A stretch of 64,000 nt of DNA from Gammaproteobacteria bacterium (GTDB taxonomy: Bacteria > Pseudomonadota > Gammaproteobacteria > HTCC5015): positions 747,788 to 811,787 of the forward strand of contig BPKE01000001.1 of assembly GCA_026004975.1 (NCBI GenBank). Direction: 5' to 3'. The position numbers were made by a program, and so were the translations under genes. The notes under the pieces were generated by a model that saw only the letters and a program-made list of their open reading frames with translations, did not search any database and was not told where the DNA came from. Below, in pieces: positions 1 to 8,447 of the stretch (the stretch's first letter is position 1; every line of letters begins with the position of its first letter).

Positions 1-2
1 CG

Positions 3-119
3 CTGGGCGAGACCACGCGCGCGGTGATGCGGCACCTGCGGCGCTTGTGGCAGTTCCCGGTGCGCCTCGAATCCGTGGACGAGCAGGGCCGGGTGAAAAC
101 GGTCTGCCGCGTGGAATGA
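3..119 (+). CDS. C-terminal fragment, probable SpoVR-family protein (5' end outside window)
   Basis: The window opens inside this frame, so only the last 38 codons are present. They include RHLRRLWQFPVRLESVD, which resembles the conserved end of SpoVR/YcgB-family proteins (xRLWxFxVxLE). The identification rests on this short tail only. The TGA stop overlaps the ATG of the next gene (ATGA at 116-119), so the two are probably translationally coupled. Confidence 0.45.
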   Translation: MGETTRAVMRHLRRLWQFPVRLESVDEQGRVKTVCRVE

Positions 120-859
120 CGCCGCTGCCCGCCCTCGTCGCCCACCGCGGCTGGCCTGCGCGCTACCCGGAAAACACCTTGGCGGGCTTGGCCGCGGCGC
201 TCGCGGCGGGTGCGCGGGCGGTGGAATTCGACGTGCAACTGAGCCGCGACCGGGTGCCGTTTTTGTCGCACGACGCGACCCTCGAGCGCTGCACGAACGG
301 AAGCGGCCGGCTGTTCGATCAGGACGCACGGACCCTGGCCCGCCTCTCGGCCGGCGAACCGCGGCGCTTCGGCGGGCGCTTCGGTGCCGAACCGCTGCCG
401 AGCCTGGCGCGCGCCGTCACCCTGCTGGCGCGGCACGAGGCCATGGCGTTCGTGGAGCTCAAGAGCGAAAGCCTGGAGCGCTTCGGCCGGCGGGCGGTGC
501 TCGAACGGGTGCTGCGGGAACTGGACGCCCTGGCGGGGCGGGTGTGGATCATCGCCTTCGACCGCGAGCTTTTGGCCTTGTGCCGCGCCTTGCGGGTGCC
601 GGCGGGCTGGATCTTGCCGGAGGGCGGCGGGGCCGTGCGCGACACGGCCGAGCGCCTGCAACCGGCGTGGCTCGTGGCCGACCGGCGCTTCGCGCCGCGG
701 CCGCTGTGGCCGGGGCCGTGGTCGTGGGTGCTGTATGTCTGCAACGACCTGCCGTGTGTGCAGGCGGCCGGCCGCGCCGGGGCGGGCTGGGTCGAGACCG
801 ACGATTTCGGCCCGCTGGCGGCGGCCCGGGAGGCGGCGTGCGCCCGTCGCTCGATCTGA
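116..859 (+). CDS. ugpQ: Glycerophosphodiester phosphodiesterase (GDPD family)
   Basis: A 247-residue protein of the cytoplasmic UgpQ type, which hydrolyses glycerophosphodiesters to sn-glycerol 3-phosphate and an alcohol. The family signature is clear: AHRG at residues 9-12, PENT at 19-22, EFDVQLSRD from about 38 with Glu38 and Asp40 as likely metal ligands, His52-Asp53, and a later ELK. No signal peptide is visible. I chose the ATG at 116 rather than an upstream start at 47 because family similarity begins there and it forms an ATGA overlap with the preceding stop. The end overlaps the following dehydrogenase gene by 22 bases, fitting a two-step route from glycerophosphodiester to dihydroxyacetone phosphate. 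Confidence 0.85.
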   Translation: MTPLPALVAHRGWPARYPENTLAGLAAALAAGARAVEFDVQLSRDRVPFLSHDATLERCTNGSGRLFDQDARTLARLSAGEPRRFGGRFGAEPLPSLARAVTLLARHEAMAFVELKSESLERFGRRAVLERVLRELDALAGRVWIIAFDRELLALCRALRVPAGWILPEGGGAVRDTAERLQPAWLVADRRFAPRPLWPGPWSWVLYVCNDLPCVQAAGRAGAGWVETDDFGPLAAAREAACARRSI

Positions 860-2022
860 TCGTCGTCGGCGCCGGCATCCAGGGCGCCGGCGTCGCCGAG
901 GCGGCGGCCGCGGCCGGCCACAGCGTCCTCGTCCTGGAGCAGGCCGCCGCACCGGCGGCGGCGACCTCGAGCCGGTCGAGCAAGTTGATCCACGGCGGCC
1001 TGCGCTACCTGGAGCACGGCGACTTCGCCCTGGTCCGCCGCTGCCTGGCGGCGCGGCGGCGCTTGCTCCGGCTCGCGCCCCACCGCGTCCGCTTGCTGCC
1101 TTTTTTCCTCCCGGTGTACGACGACAGCCCGCGCGGGCCGCTCGTCTTGCGCCTGGGCCTGCTGCTCTACGATGTTCTGGCCATGGGCGGCGCGCCGCGC
1201 CACCGCCGCCTGCCGCGCGCGGCCCACGCGGAATGTTTGCCCTTGCGCCAGGACGGCCTGCTTGCGGTGTTCCGCTATTACGATGCGGCCACCGACGACG
1301 CGGCGCTCACCCGCAGCGTGCTCGAATCGGCGCAGCGGCTGGGCGCGCGGGCCCTGTTCGAGGCCCGCTTCGAGGGCGCCGAATGGGGCGACGCGGGGGT
1401 GAAGGTGCACTGGCGCGAAGCCGGCGGCGCCCGACGGACGCTGGATGCGGCGGCCCTGGTGCTCGCCACGGGACCGTGGATCGAGCGCTCGCTGGCCGGC
1501 TTGCGGCCGCCGCTGGCCGCGCCGCCCTTGGAATACGTGCAAGGCAGCCACATCGTCCTTTGCGGCGAGCTGGGTGAGCGGGCCTATTATCTGCAGGCGC
1601 CGGACGGCCGCGGCGTGTTCGTGGCGCCCTGGCGGGGCCGGCTGCTGGTGGGCACCACCGAGCGACCTTATGCGGGGGATCCGGCGGCGGTCCGGCCCGG
1701 CGCCGACGAGATCGAGGAGCTGCTGGGCGTCTTCAATCACCACTTTCCCGGCTTCTATGGCGGCCGCGCGGCCGGCGCATCGGACGTGCTCGAAGCCTTC
1801 GCCGGCCTGCGCGTGCTCCCGGCGGGCCGGGGCGCCACCGCCGCCCGGTCGCGCCGCCCACTGCTGTGGACCGACCCGAACCCGGTGCCGCGGGTGCTGG
1901 CCGTCTGCGGCGGCAAGCTCACGCTGTACCACGAGACCGCCGAAGCCGCCCTGCAGCGCCTCGGCCGGGCGCTGCCGGCGCGGCCCCGCCGGGCCGACCT
2001 CGACCGCCTGCCGCTGCCCTGA
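838..2022 (+). CDS. glpD: FAD-dependent glycerol-3-phosphate dehydrogenase, short form
   Basis: A 394-residue flavoprotein expected to oxidise glycerol 3-phosphate to dihydroxyacetone phosphate at the inner membrane. The N-terminal dinucleotide-binding loop is VVGAGIQGAG (residues 9-18), followed by the GlpD hallmark SRSSKLIHGGLRYLEHGDF. A second FAD-contact region lies near VLATGPW, and the end keeps the GGKLTLYHETAEAAL segment. It is about 100 residues shorter than E. coli GlpD (about 501) and stops soon after that segment, so the usual C-terminal helical domain is missing. The GTG start at 838 lies inside the phosphodiesterase gene and has a GGGAGG-like ribosome-binding sequence. The pairing with GDPD suggests salvage of phospholipid head groups. 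Confidence 0.82.
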   Translation: MRPSLDLIVVGAGIQGAGVAEAAAAAGHSVLVLEQAAAPAAATSSRSSKLIHGGLRYLEHGDFALVRRCLAARRRLLRLAPHRVRLLPFFLPVYDDSPRGPLVLRLGLLLYDVLAMGGAPRHRRLPRAAHAECLPLRQDGLLAVFRYYDAATDDAALTRSVLESAQRLGARALFEARFEGAEWGDAGVKVHWREAGGARRTLDAAALVLATGPWIERSLAGLRPPLAAPPLEYVQGSHIVLCGELGERAYYLQAPDGRGVFVAPWRGRLLVGTTERPYAGDPAAVRPGADEIEELLGVFNHHFPGFYGGRAAGASDVLEAFAGLRVLPAGRGATAARSRRPLLWTDPNPVPRVLAVCGGKLTLYHETAEAALQRLGRALPARPRRADLDRLPLP

Positions 2023-2062
2023 AAAAAGAGAAAAAAGACGCCCCGGCCGGGGCCGGGGCGTC
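2023..2062 (-). terminator. Rho-independent terminator of the xylanase gene
   Basis: Positions 2037-2062 form a near-perfect inverted repeat (GACGCCCCGGCC / GGCCGGGGCGTC). The adjacent + strand carries two A6 runs at 2022-2036, which read as a U-tract after the hairpin in minus-strand transcripts. It therefore ends xylanase transcription. On the + strand there is no T-run, so it serves glpD only poorly. Confidence 0.8.
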
Positions 2063-2087
2063 GGTTCGAACCGACCGGGTCGCCGGA

Positions 2088-3914
2088 TCAGCGGCCCAGG
2101 TAGTTCATCAACCAGGTCATCGCCGGGCGGAAGCTGCCGTCCTGGCGGATCAAGCCGGTGTTGTCACGCCAGGTCGCACCCACCACGTAGCCCCACAGGG
2201 TGATGCCGCGCACCGCCGGGTGGGTGTAGAAGTAGGTGAACTGCTCCTGCATGATGCGCAGTTGTTCCTGGTCGTCGGCCTTGTTGACGTCGTACTCCGA
2301 GATGTAGACCGGCAGGCCCAGCGCGGAGATCACCGCTTCCATGTTGGCTTGGATTTCGCTCAAGGGCCGGTCTTCGAGGCCGTGGGCCTGCATGCCGATG
2401 GCATCGACCAGGCCCGTGGCCACCACCGGCCGCGCCATGTCGATGAACTGCTGGGTGTTCCAGACCAGCACGTTGTAGTCGTTCAGGATCAGGATCGAGT
2501 TCGGGCAGTACTGCCGCGCCAGTCGGAACGACTCGATGATCCAGTCGCTGCCGAAGGCGTTCTGGGCGAACTGCGCGGGGGCGTGCCCCGGCGTCGCCTC
2601 GTTCACGACGTCGATCATCTCGGTGTCCGGATAGCGCGCGCAGTAGTCGCGGATCCACTCCTCGATTTCCGCGCGCTGTTCGGCGGCCGAGAGGTTGTTG
2701 ATCCAGCTGGGCGCCTGGCTGCCCCAGACGAAGGTGTGCTGCTTGAAGGGAATGCCGTGCTGCTTGGCATAGTTGTAGGCGGCGTCCAGGCCGCTCCAGT
2801 TGTACTGGTCACGGGTCGCTTCCACCGAGCCCCACTTGCCCTCGTTTTCCGGCGTGAGCTGGTCCCAGTACTGGATGAAATCCGAGCGGACCTGGCCGTT
2901 GGTGGTGATGTTGCCGACGAAGAAGGCCGGGAAGCTGCGGCCCGAGCCGGTCGAGCTGCTGGAGGACGAGCTGCTGGAGGACGAGCTGGAGCTCGACGAG
3001 CTGCTGGAACTGCTGCTCGAAGAAGAGGACACACTCGAGCTGCTGCTGGAACTGCTGCTCGAGCTGCTCGAGGCCGCCCCGCCGCAGGCCACGCCGTTCA
3101 GGGTGAAGGGCGTCGCCACATTGGCCGGCGGCTGGCTGTTGTTGGCCTGGAAGCCGAAGCTCGCCGTGCCGCCGTTGGCCGCCAGGCGACCGTTCCAGTG
3201 CCCGGCCGGGTTGGAGGCCGTCACCTGCGAACCGGAGGTGCTGAAGCTGGCGTTCCAGCCGCCGGCGAAGCTTTCACCCGCGCCCAGGTTCCAGGTCAGC
3301 GTCCAGCCGTCGATCGGCTGGCTCGACAGGTTGCGGACGGTGACGTTAACCTGGAAGCCGCTGCCCCAGTCGTTGGCGATCACGTAGTCCACCGCGCAGG
3401 CGCCGCTGCCCGTGCTGCTGCTCGAGCTGCTCGAGGAGACGCTGCTCGAAGACACGCTGCTGGAGCTCGACGAACTGCTGGACGAGGAAACACTGCTGGA
3501 GCTCGACGAACTGCTGGAGGCGCTGCTCGAGGAGACGCTGCTCGAGCTGCTGGAGGTGCCGCCGCCGTTGACCGTGACGGGCACCGCCGAAACGCCCCCG
3601 GGGCTGCCGATGAAGCCGAAGCTCACCGAGCCGCCGGGCGGCACGTTGTTGGTGTAGCCGGCCGGGCCGATGACGAAGTGCCCGCCGCTCGCGGACTGGA
3701 CCACGCCCCCCCAGATGTTGCCGATGCTGATCGGCATGTCGAATTCGACGGTCCAACCCGACAGGGTGGCGGTGCCGTCGTTGTTCACCGTCACTTCCGC
3801 CTGGAAGCCGCTGCCCCAGTCGTTGACGATCCGCATGCTGCCGCTCGCGGCCAGCGCCCAGGAACCGCTTGCGGCACACAGCGCCGCAAGCACGAGCTTG
3901 CGTGAGAACGTCAT
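2088..3914 (-). CDS. Secreted GH10 endo-1,4-beta-xylanase with two CBM2 modules and polyserine linkers
   Basis: A 608-residue secreted enzyme. In order: signal peptide 1-22 (ending SWALA); CBM2 module about 23-118; serine linker about 120-167; second CBM2 about 171-276; second serine linker about 279-324; GH10 catalytic domain about 328-608. The acid/base is Glu440 in DVVNEA and the nucleophile is Glu541 in YISEYDV, which fits the GH10 active-site pattern. The second CBM2 has the usual Cys pair (172 and 276); the first has none. CBM2 modules bind crystalline cellulose or xylan and would hold the enzyme on plant cell walls. Long Ser linkers are typical of Cellvibrio/Saccharophagus-type wall degraders. 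The ATG at 3914 follows a strong GGAGGGG sequence. Confidence 0.93.
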   Translation of the reverse strand: MTFSRKLVLAALCAASGSWALAASGSMRIVNDWGSGFQAEVTVNNDGTATLSGWTVEFDMPISIGNIWGGVVQSASGGHFVIGPAGYTNNVPPGGSVSFGFIGSPGGVSAVPVTVNGGGTSSSSSSVSSSSASSSSSSSSSVSSSSSSSSSSSVSSSSVSSSSSSSSTGSGACAVDYVIANDWGSGFQVNVTVRNLSSQPIDGWTLTWNLGAGESFAGGWNASFSTSGSQVTASNPAGHWNGRLAANGGTASFGFQANNSQPPANVATPFTLNGVACGGAASSSSSSSSSSSSSVSSSSSSSSSSSSSSSSSSSSSSSSSSTGSGRSFPAFFVGNITTNGQVRSDFIQYWDQLTPENEGKWGSVEATRDQYNWSGLDAAYNYAKQHGIPFKQHTFVWGSQAPSWINNLSAAEQRAEIEEWIRDYCARYPDTEMIDVVNEATPGHAPAQFAQNAFGSDWIIESFRLARQYCPNSILILNDYNVLVWNTQQFIDMARPVVATGLVDAIGMQAHGLEDRPLSEIQANMEAVISALGLPVYISEYDVNKADDQEQLRIMQEQFTYFYTHPAVRGITLWGYVVGATWRDNTGLIRQDGSFRPAMTWLMNYLGR

Positions 3915-4021
3915 GGTTACCCCTCCGTATCGTTTGTGGTCGGGCCGCCTCGGCGACGGCCTTTTGTGTGCTTCGGCCGCGTGAACGGCGCGGCACCGCC
4001 CACGAGCCGGAAACGGACCGC

Positions 4022-4050
4022 ACGATAGCAGGTGAAGGCAACGTTGTCAG
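4022..4050 (-). promoter_or_regulatory. Putative xylanase promoter with LacI-type half-palindrome over the -35 box
   Basis: Read on the minus strand, CTGACA (4045-4050) is followed by a 17-base spacer and TGC-TATCGT (-10 at 4022-4027). The -35 box is part of TGACAACGTTGCCT (4036-4049). That sequence shares the left arm TGACA with the locus palindrome TGACACCGGTGTCA, but its centre is ACGT and its right arm is weak. This would permit repression by a LacI-family protein. Promoter geometry is good; operator identity is tentative. Confidence 0.45.
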
Positions 4051-4120
4051 CCCCGGCCGGACCGGGACTCGCATATTCGCGGGACGGGACGGAGCGGGCG
4101 CCGGCCCGGCCCGGCTGCCC

Positions 4121-4148
4121 AAAAAAAACGCCCGCCTGGCGGCGGGCG
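4121..4148 (-). terminator. Rho-independent terminator of TonB receptor 1 gene
   Basis: Stem CGCCCGCC / GGCGGGCG (4129-4136 and 4141-4148) with a 4-base loop. It is flanked by A8 at 4121-4128, which becomes U8 after the hairpin in minus-strand RNA. It lies about 100 bases after the receptor stop codon. Confidence 0.8.
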
Positions 4149-4249
4149 GGGACGGCGCGTGCCTTGCGCGCACAAGGCCGGGGGGTGGTGCGCCGTCCAA
4201 CTCGGAGCGAGGTGTCGTTGCTCGTTGTGTCCTGCTTCGGGGGCTCGGA

Positions 4250-7066
4250 TCAGTCCAGCGACCAACGCAGGCCCAGGTACACCTCCCGGCCGGTGGTGTT
4301 GTATTCCCGCACCAGGTTCAGATCGCCCCGCGGGCCCGTGGTGTACAAACGCTCGGGCTCGTTGTCGAGGTTGATGACCTCGAGAGTGAGCTTGAGCGCC
4401 TCGGTCACGTTCCAGTAGGCCGACAAGTCGATGCGGGTCGGGCCGGTGGTGGCGTGCTGGGCGTTGCCGTTGTCGCCGGTGGCGTCGGTGATGTAGTCGT
4501 CACGGCTGTTGACCGAAGCGCGGGCGCCGAAGCGGTCGTTCTCGTAGTAGAGCGTGAAGTTGTAGCTGTTCTCAGACAGCCCTTCGAGCGGGCTCCGGAC
4601 GCCGTTGCCGTAGTTGGCCATGGACTCCACGTGGGTGTAGTTGGCGACGATGCCGAACCCGTCCCAGGGCTTGGGCAGGAAGCTGAACGGATGCTGGTAG
4701 GCCAGCTCCCAGCCGTCCAGGGTCGCGCCCTCGCCGTTGACGGAGGTGGACACCGTCCAGTCGGCGCCGGTGACCGGCACCAGGTTCGGGTCGTAGGTCG
4801 GGCTGCTCGGATCGTAGCGGTCGCCGTCGGCGGCGAGCACGGCCTGCTGCAGCTCGGGCGACAGGGGCCCGGTGACGCTGTCGGAGGTGATGAAGCTCTC
4901 GATGTCCTTGTGGAAGTAGGTCAGCGCCAGCAGAGCGTCCTCGGCGAAGTACCACTCGATGCCCAGGTCGGCCGAGTTGGCGCGGATCGGATCGAGCCGC
5001 GGGTTGCCCGCCGACAGGGTGCCGGCCAGCGGGGTGATGTCGGTCACGGTCGGCACCAGCGACGCCAGCCCCGGCCGGGTCATGTTGCGCGCGAGGTTGA
5101 GGCGCAACTGCAGGTCGTCCTGGAGGACCCACACCAGGTTCGTGGACGGCAGCACGTCGGTGTAGTCGTTCTTGCCCACGACGGGCGTGATTTCACCGGT
5201 GTCGCTGTCTTCGACCGCGCCGCGGGCGGTGGTCTCGGTGCGCACCACGCGCACGCCGGCGTTCACGCGCAGCGGCCGGCCGAGCAGTTCGGTTTCGCTG
5301 TCGACCTGGGCGTACCAGGCGGCGGTTTCCTCTTCGACGTAGAAGGTGTTGCCGTTGAGGGGATCGACCTGGAAGTCGAAGCCGGCCGCGGTGTCCGGGC
5401 GGTAGGCCTCGATGGTGGCGTCGAAGTCGGCCACCAGCCAGTCGCGCGGGAAGCCGGCGGGGGCGTCGATGCCCTCGCCGAAGTCGTCGATCACCTCGGA
5501 GAAGGCGTTGGTCAGCGTGGCGTCCGGCGCCGGCGGGGTATCCACCGCCGCGGGCGTGCCGAAGGCCGAGTCGACGCTGCGGTCGTTGAAGGCCAGCCCC
5601 GTTTTGAGGCTCGACGGTCCTTCTTCCAGGGTGAGATCGAGCTTCACGGTCTGGTTCTCGCGCAGCACCCGCTCGTCGCGCAGCACCGGACCGGTGAAGG
5701 TGTACTCGGTGTAGTCGGTCAGGTCGAAGTCGTAGCTCATCTCGGCGATGTTCGGGTTCGCCGCGAAGCTGTAGCTGAAGCGGTGCGGGTTGACCGCCGT
5801 CAGGTTGAAGCGGTACTGCTGCTCGTGATGGTCGGACTCGGCCTGGCCGATGAGCAGATCGAGGTACGCCCCTTCGGCGAAGGTGTAACGGCCGGAGAAG
5901 GCGATCTGCTGGAAGTCCGTGGTGCCGAACTGGCCGCGCGATTCCGAACGCGGGAACACGTTGTCGAAGGTGCCCGCGGTGATGTAGCGGCCGCTCGGGT
6001 CGAGGGTGACCTCGATCGGCTGGATGTTGTTCTGCGAGTTGCGGAACTGCGCGAAGTAGTTGTAGGAGATCACGTCCGCCTCGAGCTCGGACTTGACGTA
6101 GTCCAGCGTCAGCTCCAGGGCGTCGCTCGGCCGGAACTGCAGCGCCGCGGTGATGCCCAGGCGGTCCTGGTCGCGGTTGAAGGAATCCATGCGCGGCAGG
6201 CGCGGATGCCACATGAAGTCCAGCAACTGGTCGGCACGGCCTTCCGCCGCCGGATCCACGTCGGGATAGTTCAGTTCCGGGTGCGGCGTGCCGTTGATGA
6301 CGACGTCGTCGTCTTCACCGACCCAGGAACGGCCGCCGTTGTCCCAGGGCGAGGTCCAGCGCACGGTGCCGAACCCTTCCTGGCGCACGGTGCGGGTGGA
6401 CTGCGCCACCGACAGCAGCACCCCGACGCGGTCGTCGGCGAAGGTGTTGCTGATCAGGGCGACGACGCGCGGGTCGGTTTCACCGGAGAGGTTGTCGAGG
6501 GCCGCCTGCGCGCCGGCGACGAGACGGAAACCCGGCGCATCGAAGGGACGCGGGGTGTACAGGTCGACGGTGGAGGCCAGGCCGCCCTCTTCGATCGAGG
6601 CGGTGGTGGACTTGTTGATCGTGATGCGGTTGAACAACTCCGAGGCGAACACGTTGAAGTCGAAATCGCGGCCCCGGTTGACGCCGCCGGAGGAGTCCAA
6701 GCCGCCCGTCGAGGACGGCACTTCCATGCCGTTCAAGGTCGTGCGCGTGAAGCCCGGACCGAGGCCGCGGACGGTGATGTTGCGGCCCTCACCGCCTTCG
6801 CGGGTGATGGCGACACCGGGCACGCGCTGCAGGGATTCGGCGAGGTTGAGATCGGGCATCTTGCCGATGTCTTCGGCGACGATGTTCTCGACGGCGTTGG
6901 CGGATTCACGCTTGAGCTCCAGGGCGCGGCCCAAGCTGCCGCGGATGCCGGTCACCGTCACCTCTTCCATGAGCGGGTCGTCCTGGGCGTGCAGAACCGG
7001 GCTGGCGAGCACCAAGCCCGTGACGCAGCCGATGGAGAGCGTTTGCAGTCGTTTCGCGATGCGCAT
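4250..7066 (-). CDS. TonB-dependent receptor, Xanthomonas/Caulobacter carbohydrate type
   Basis: A 938-residue outer-membrane receptor. A signal peptide spans about 1-27 (ending VLHA), followed by a TonB-box-like segment PLMEEVTVTG (about 31-40). The plug domain carries NLAESLQRVPGVAITRE and RGLGPGFTRTTLNG, typical of the TonB-Xanth-Caul subfamily that imports oligosaccharides. The rest is a beta-barrel. It lies between the xylanase gene and the lacI gene and has the clearest operator of the locus upstream, so I infer uptake of pectin- or xylan-derived oligosaccharides; the exact ligand cannot be read from sequence. The ATG at 7066 follows a GGGGGA ribosome-binding sequence. Confidence 0.9.
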   Translation of the reverse strand: MRIAKRLQTLSIGCVTGLVLASPVLHAQDDPLMEEVTVTGIRGSLGRALELKRESANAVENIVAEDIGKMPDLNLAESLQRVPGVAITREGGEGRNITVRGLGPGFTRTTLNGMEVPSSTGGLDSSGGVNRGRDFDFNVFASELFNRITINKSTTASIEEGGLASTVDLYTPRPFDAPGFRLVAGAQAALDNLSGETDPRVVALISNTFADDRVGVLLSVAQSTRTVRQEGFGTVRWTSPWDNGGRSWVGEDDDVVINGTPHPELNYPDVDPAAEGRADQLLDFMWHPRLPRMDSFNRDQDRLGITAALQFRPSDALELTLDYVKSELEADVISYNYFAQFRNSQNNIQPIEVTLDPSGRYITAGTFDNVFPRSESRGQFGTTDFQQIAFSGRYTFAEGAYLDLLIGQAESDHHEQQYRFNLTAVNPHRFSYSFAANPNIAEMSYDFDLTDYTEYTFTGPVLRDERVLRENQTVKLDLTLEEGPSSLKTGLAFNDRSVDSAFGTPAAVDTPPAPDATLTNAFSEVIDDFGEGIDAPAGFPRDWLVADFDATIEAYRPDTAAGFDFQVDPLNGNTFYVEEETAAWYAQVDSETELLGRPLRVNAGVRVVRTETTARGAVEDSDTGEITPVVGKNDYTDVLPSTNLVWVLQDDLQLRLNLARNMTRPGLASLVPTVTDITPLAGTLSAGNPRLDPIRANSADLGIEWYFAEDALLALTYFHKDIESFITSDSVTGPLSPELQQAVLAADGDRYDPSSPTYDPNLVPVTGADWTVSTSVNGEGATLDGWELAYQHPFSFLPKPWDGFGIVANYTHVESMANYGNGVRSPLEGLSENSYNFTLYYENDRFGARASVNSRDDYITDATGDNGNAQHATTGPTRIDLSAYWNVTEALKLTLEVINLDNEPERLYTTGPRGDLNLVREYNTTGREVYLGLRWSLD

Positions 7067-7163
7067 ATCGGGTCCCCCGAGTGTGTTGCGTTGGGCCGGG
7101 CCGCCCGGCGGCCCGGGATCGCAGAGAGTCGAACCGCGCTACGGCGGATCGGCCTCGGGACTA

Positions 7164-7192
7164 AACATAGCCCGGCCTGACACCGGTGTCAA
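7164..7192 (-). promoter_or_regulatory. Promoter of TonB receptor 1 with perfect LacI-type operator
   Basis: On the minus strand, TTGACA (-35, 7187-7192), a 17-base spacer and TATGTT (-10, 7164-7169) make a near-consensus sigma70 promoter. The perfect 14-base palindrome TGACACCGGTGTCA occupies 7178-7191 and covers the -35 box and the upstream part of the spacer, so a bound repressor would exclude RNA polymerase. The site is also about 65 bases beyond the lacI stop codon. It is the reference copy for the other sites in this window. Confidence 0.75.
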
Positions 7193-7255
7193 CAGTACGG
7201 AACAGCGGGGGCATTCGGCCTCGGAACGGCGGCACGCCGGGCGCGGCCGGGGCGT

Positions 7256-8293
7256 TCAGGCGGCGGGCGGGGCGGCGGTGGAGGCGCGGATGACCACTTC
7301 CGGCTTGACGATGGTCAGCCCGCTCTGCGGCGGCTCGGCGCCGCCGGTGAAGGTCTCGATGAGCTTGCGGGCGGCGAGCGAGGCCATTTCCTTGACCGGG
7401 CGGCGCACGGTGGTCAGCGGCGGCAGCAACACCGAAGCGAGCTTGCTGTCGTCGAAGCCGGCCACCGACAGGTCCTGGGGCACGCGCAAGCCGAGCTCGG
7501 CCGCGGCGTGGATCGTGCCGGCGGCCATGTCGTCGTTGCTGGCGAAGATGGCCGTCGGCCGCTCGGGCCGGCGCAGCAATTCGAGAGCGGCGCGCTTGCC
7601 CGAATCGAAGTCGTATTCGCCCTCCACCACCCACTCTTCGGCCAGGCGCAGCCCGTGGCGCTGCAAGCCGGCCTCGAAGCCTTCGCGGCGCTCGCGCGCC
7701 GAGAGGAAGCGCTTCGGCCCCGAAATGAAACCGATGCGCCGGTGCCCCAAGCCGACCAGGTATTCGGCGACGCGGGCGACCCCGGCCCGCTCGTCGGAGA
7801 CCACGATGTGCCGCGGGTCGTCGATCGACGCCGAGGCCAGGCGCACGTAGCGGTGGCCGGCCTCGCGCAGCGCCTCGGCCAGGTGCTGCAGCTCCGACAA
7901 GGGCGGCAGGATCACGACGCCGTCCACCCGCGACCGATCGATGAAGCCGCGCACGTCGTCCACCAGGTCTTCGGCGCCGTAGCGGCAGGGGTGCACGACC
8001 AGGTCGTAACCGGCCGGCGCGCAGACGGCGAGCAGGCCGCGCTGCACGGTGTCGATGTACAAGGGGTCAGGGTTGTCGTAAACCAGCCCGATCTGGAAGG
8101 AACGCCGCGAGGCGAGCCCGCGCGCCTGTGGGCTCGGCAGGTAGTTGAGCTCGGCCATCGCGGCGAGCACGCGCTGGCGGGTCTGTTCACCGACGTGCGG
8201 CGAGCGGTTGAGCACCCGCGAGACGGTCTTCTTCGAGACGCCGGCAACGCGGGCGACGTCGCTGATGGTGGACTTGGGCTTACTCAGCGGCAT
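7256..8293 (-). CDS. LacI-family transcriptional regulator, candidate regulator of the pectin/xylan locus
   Basis: A 345-residue cytoplasmic regulator. The N-terminal helix-turn-helix is TISDVARVAGVSKKTVSRVL (residues 9-28), followed by the LacI hinge region YLPSPQARGL (51-60) and a periplasmic-binding-protein-like effector domain (from about 66) ending near the C-terminus. I start at the ATG at 8293 because the helix-turn-helix then begins at the usual distance; an ATG at 8368 (GGGG 7 bases upstream) would add 25 atypical residues and cannot be excluded. It lies between the receptor gene and the GH28 gene, both with TGACACCGGTGTCA-type sites. The effector is probably a uronate or oligosaccharide (inference). 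Confidence 0.9.
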   Translation of the reverse strand: MPLSKPKSTISDVARVAGVSKKTVSRVLNRSPHVGEQTRQRVLAAMAELNYLPSPQARGLASRRSFQIGLVYDNPDPLYIDTVQRGLLAVCAPAGYDLVVHPCRYGAEDLVDDVRGFIDRSRVDGVVILPPLSELQHLAEALREAGHRYVRLASASIDDPRHIVVSDERAGVARVAEYLVGLGHRRIGFISGPKRFLSARERREGFEAGLQRHGLRLAEEWVVEGEYDFDSGKRAALELLRRPERPTAIFASNDDMAAGTIHAAAELGLRVPQDLSVAGFDDSKLASVLLPPLTTVRRPVKEMASLAARKLIETFTGGAEPPQSGLTIVKPEVVIRASTAAPPAA

Positions 8294-8403
8294 GACCGCC
8301 CCGCCGCTGCCTTGCGGGCTGCCGGCGGCCGCCTCGCGCCTTGTCCCAACGGTGAAGCGTCGATCCATATGCAAACCCCGTGCCGCATACGTGAAGCGCC
8401 GCG

Positions 8404-8441
8404 AGTATGCGAGCGCCGAATTGCGGCGTCAACCGGTGACA
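8404..8441 (-). promoter_or_regulatory. Putative lacI promoter with degenerate operator
   Basis: On the minus strand, TTGACG (8427-8432), a 17-base spacer and CATACT (8404-8409) look like a sigma70 promoter for the regulator gene. The -35 box sits in TGTCACCGGTTGAC (8428-8441), which keeps the left arm and CCGG centre of the locus operator but has a poor right arm. This would fit weak autoregulation. Confidence 0.45.
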
Positions 8442-8447
8442 GGCCGA

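Larger units (their letters stand above)
3915..4249. other. Intergenic region between the xylanase gene and TonB receptor 1
   Basis: This 335-base gap holds the xylanase leader and promoter (4022-4050, minus) and the terminator of the TonB receptor gene upstream on the minus strand (4121-4148). I see no small coding sequence with a ribosome-binding site and no RNA gene in it. Confidence 0.6.

Noticed and set aside
2940..3560. Repetitive GAG/CTG-type tracts that could be mistaken for tandem repeats or a CRISPR array
   Set aside because: They encode polyserine linkers; there are no unique spacers of constant length.
2800..3657. Leu/Glu-rich frames on the + strand resembling coiled coils
   Set aside because: They are the complement of the Ser-codon runs of the xylanase linkers.
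3869..7180. A 1103-codon open frame on the + strand
   Set aside because: It is the antisense shadow of TonB receptor 1, which has a signal peptide, TonB box and plug motifs; the + frame has no recognisable domain. Very high G+C content keeps such frames open.
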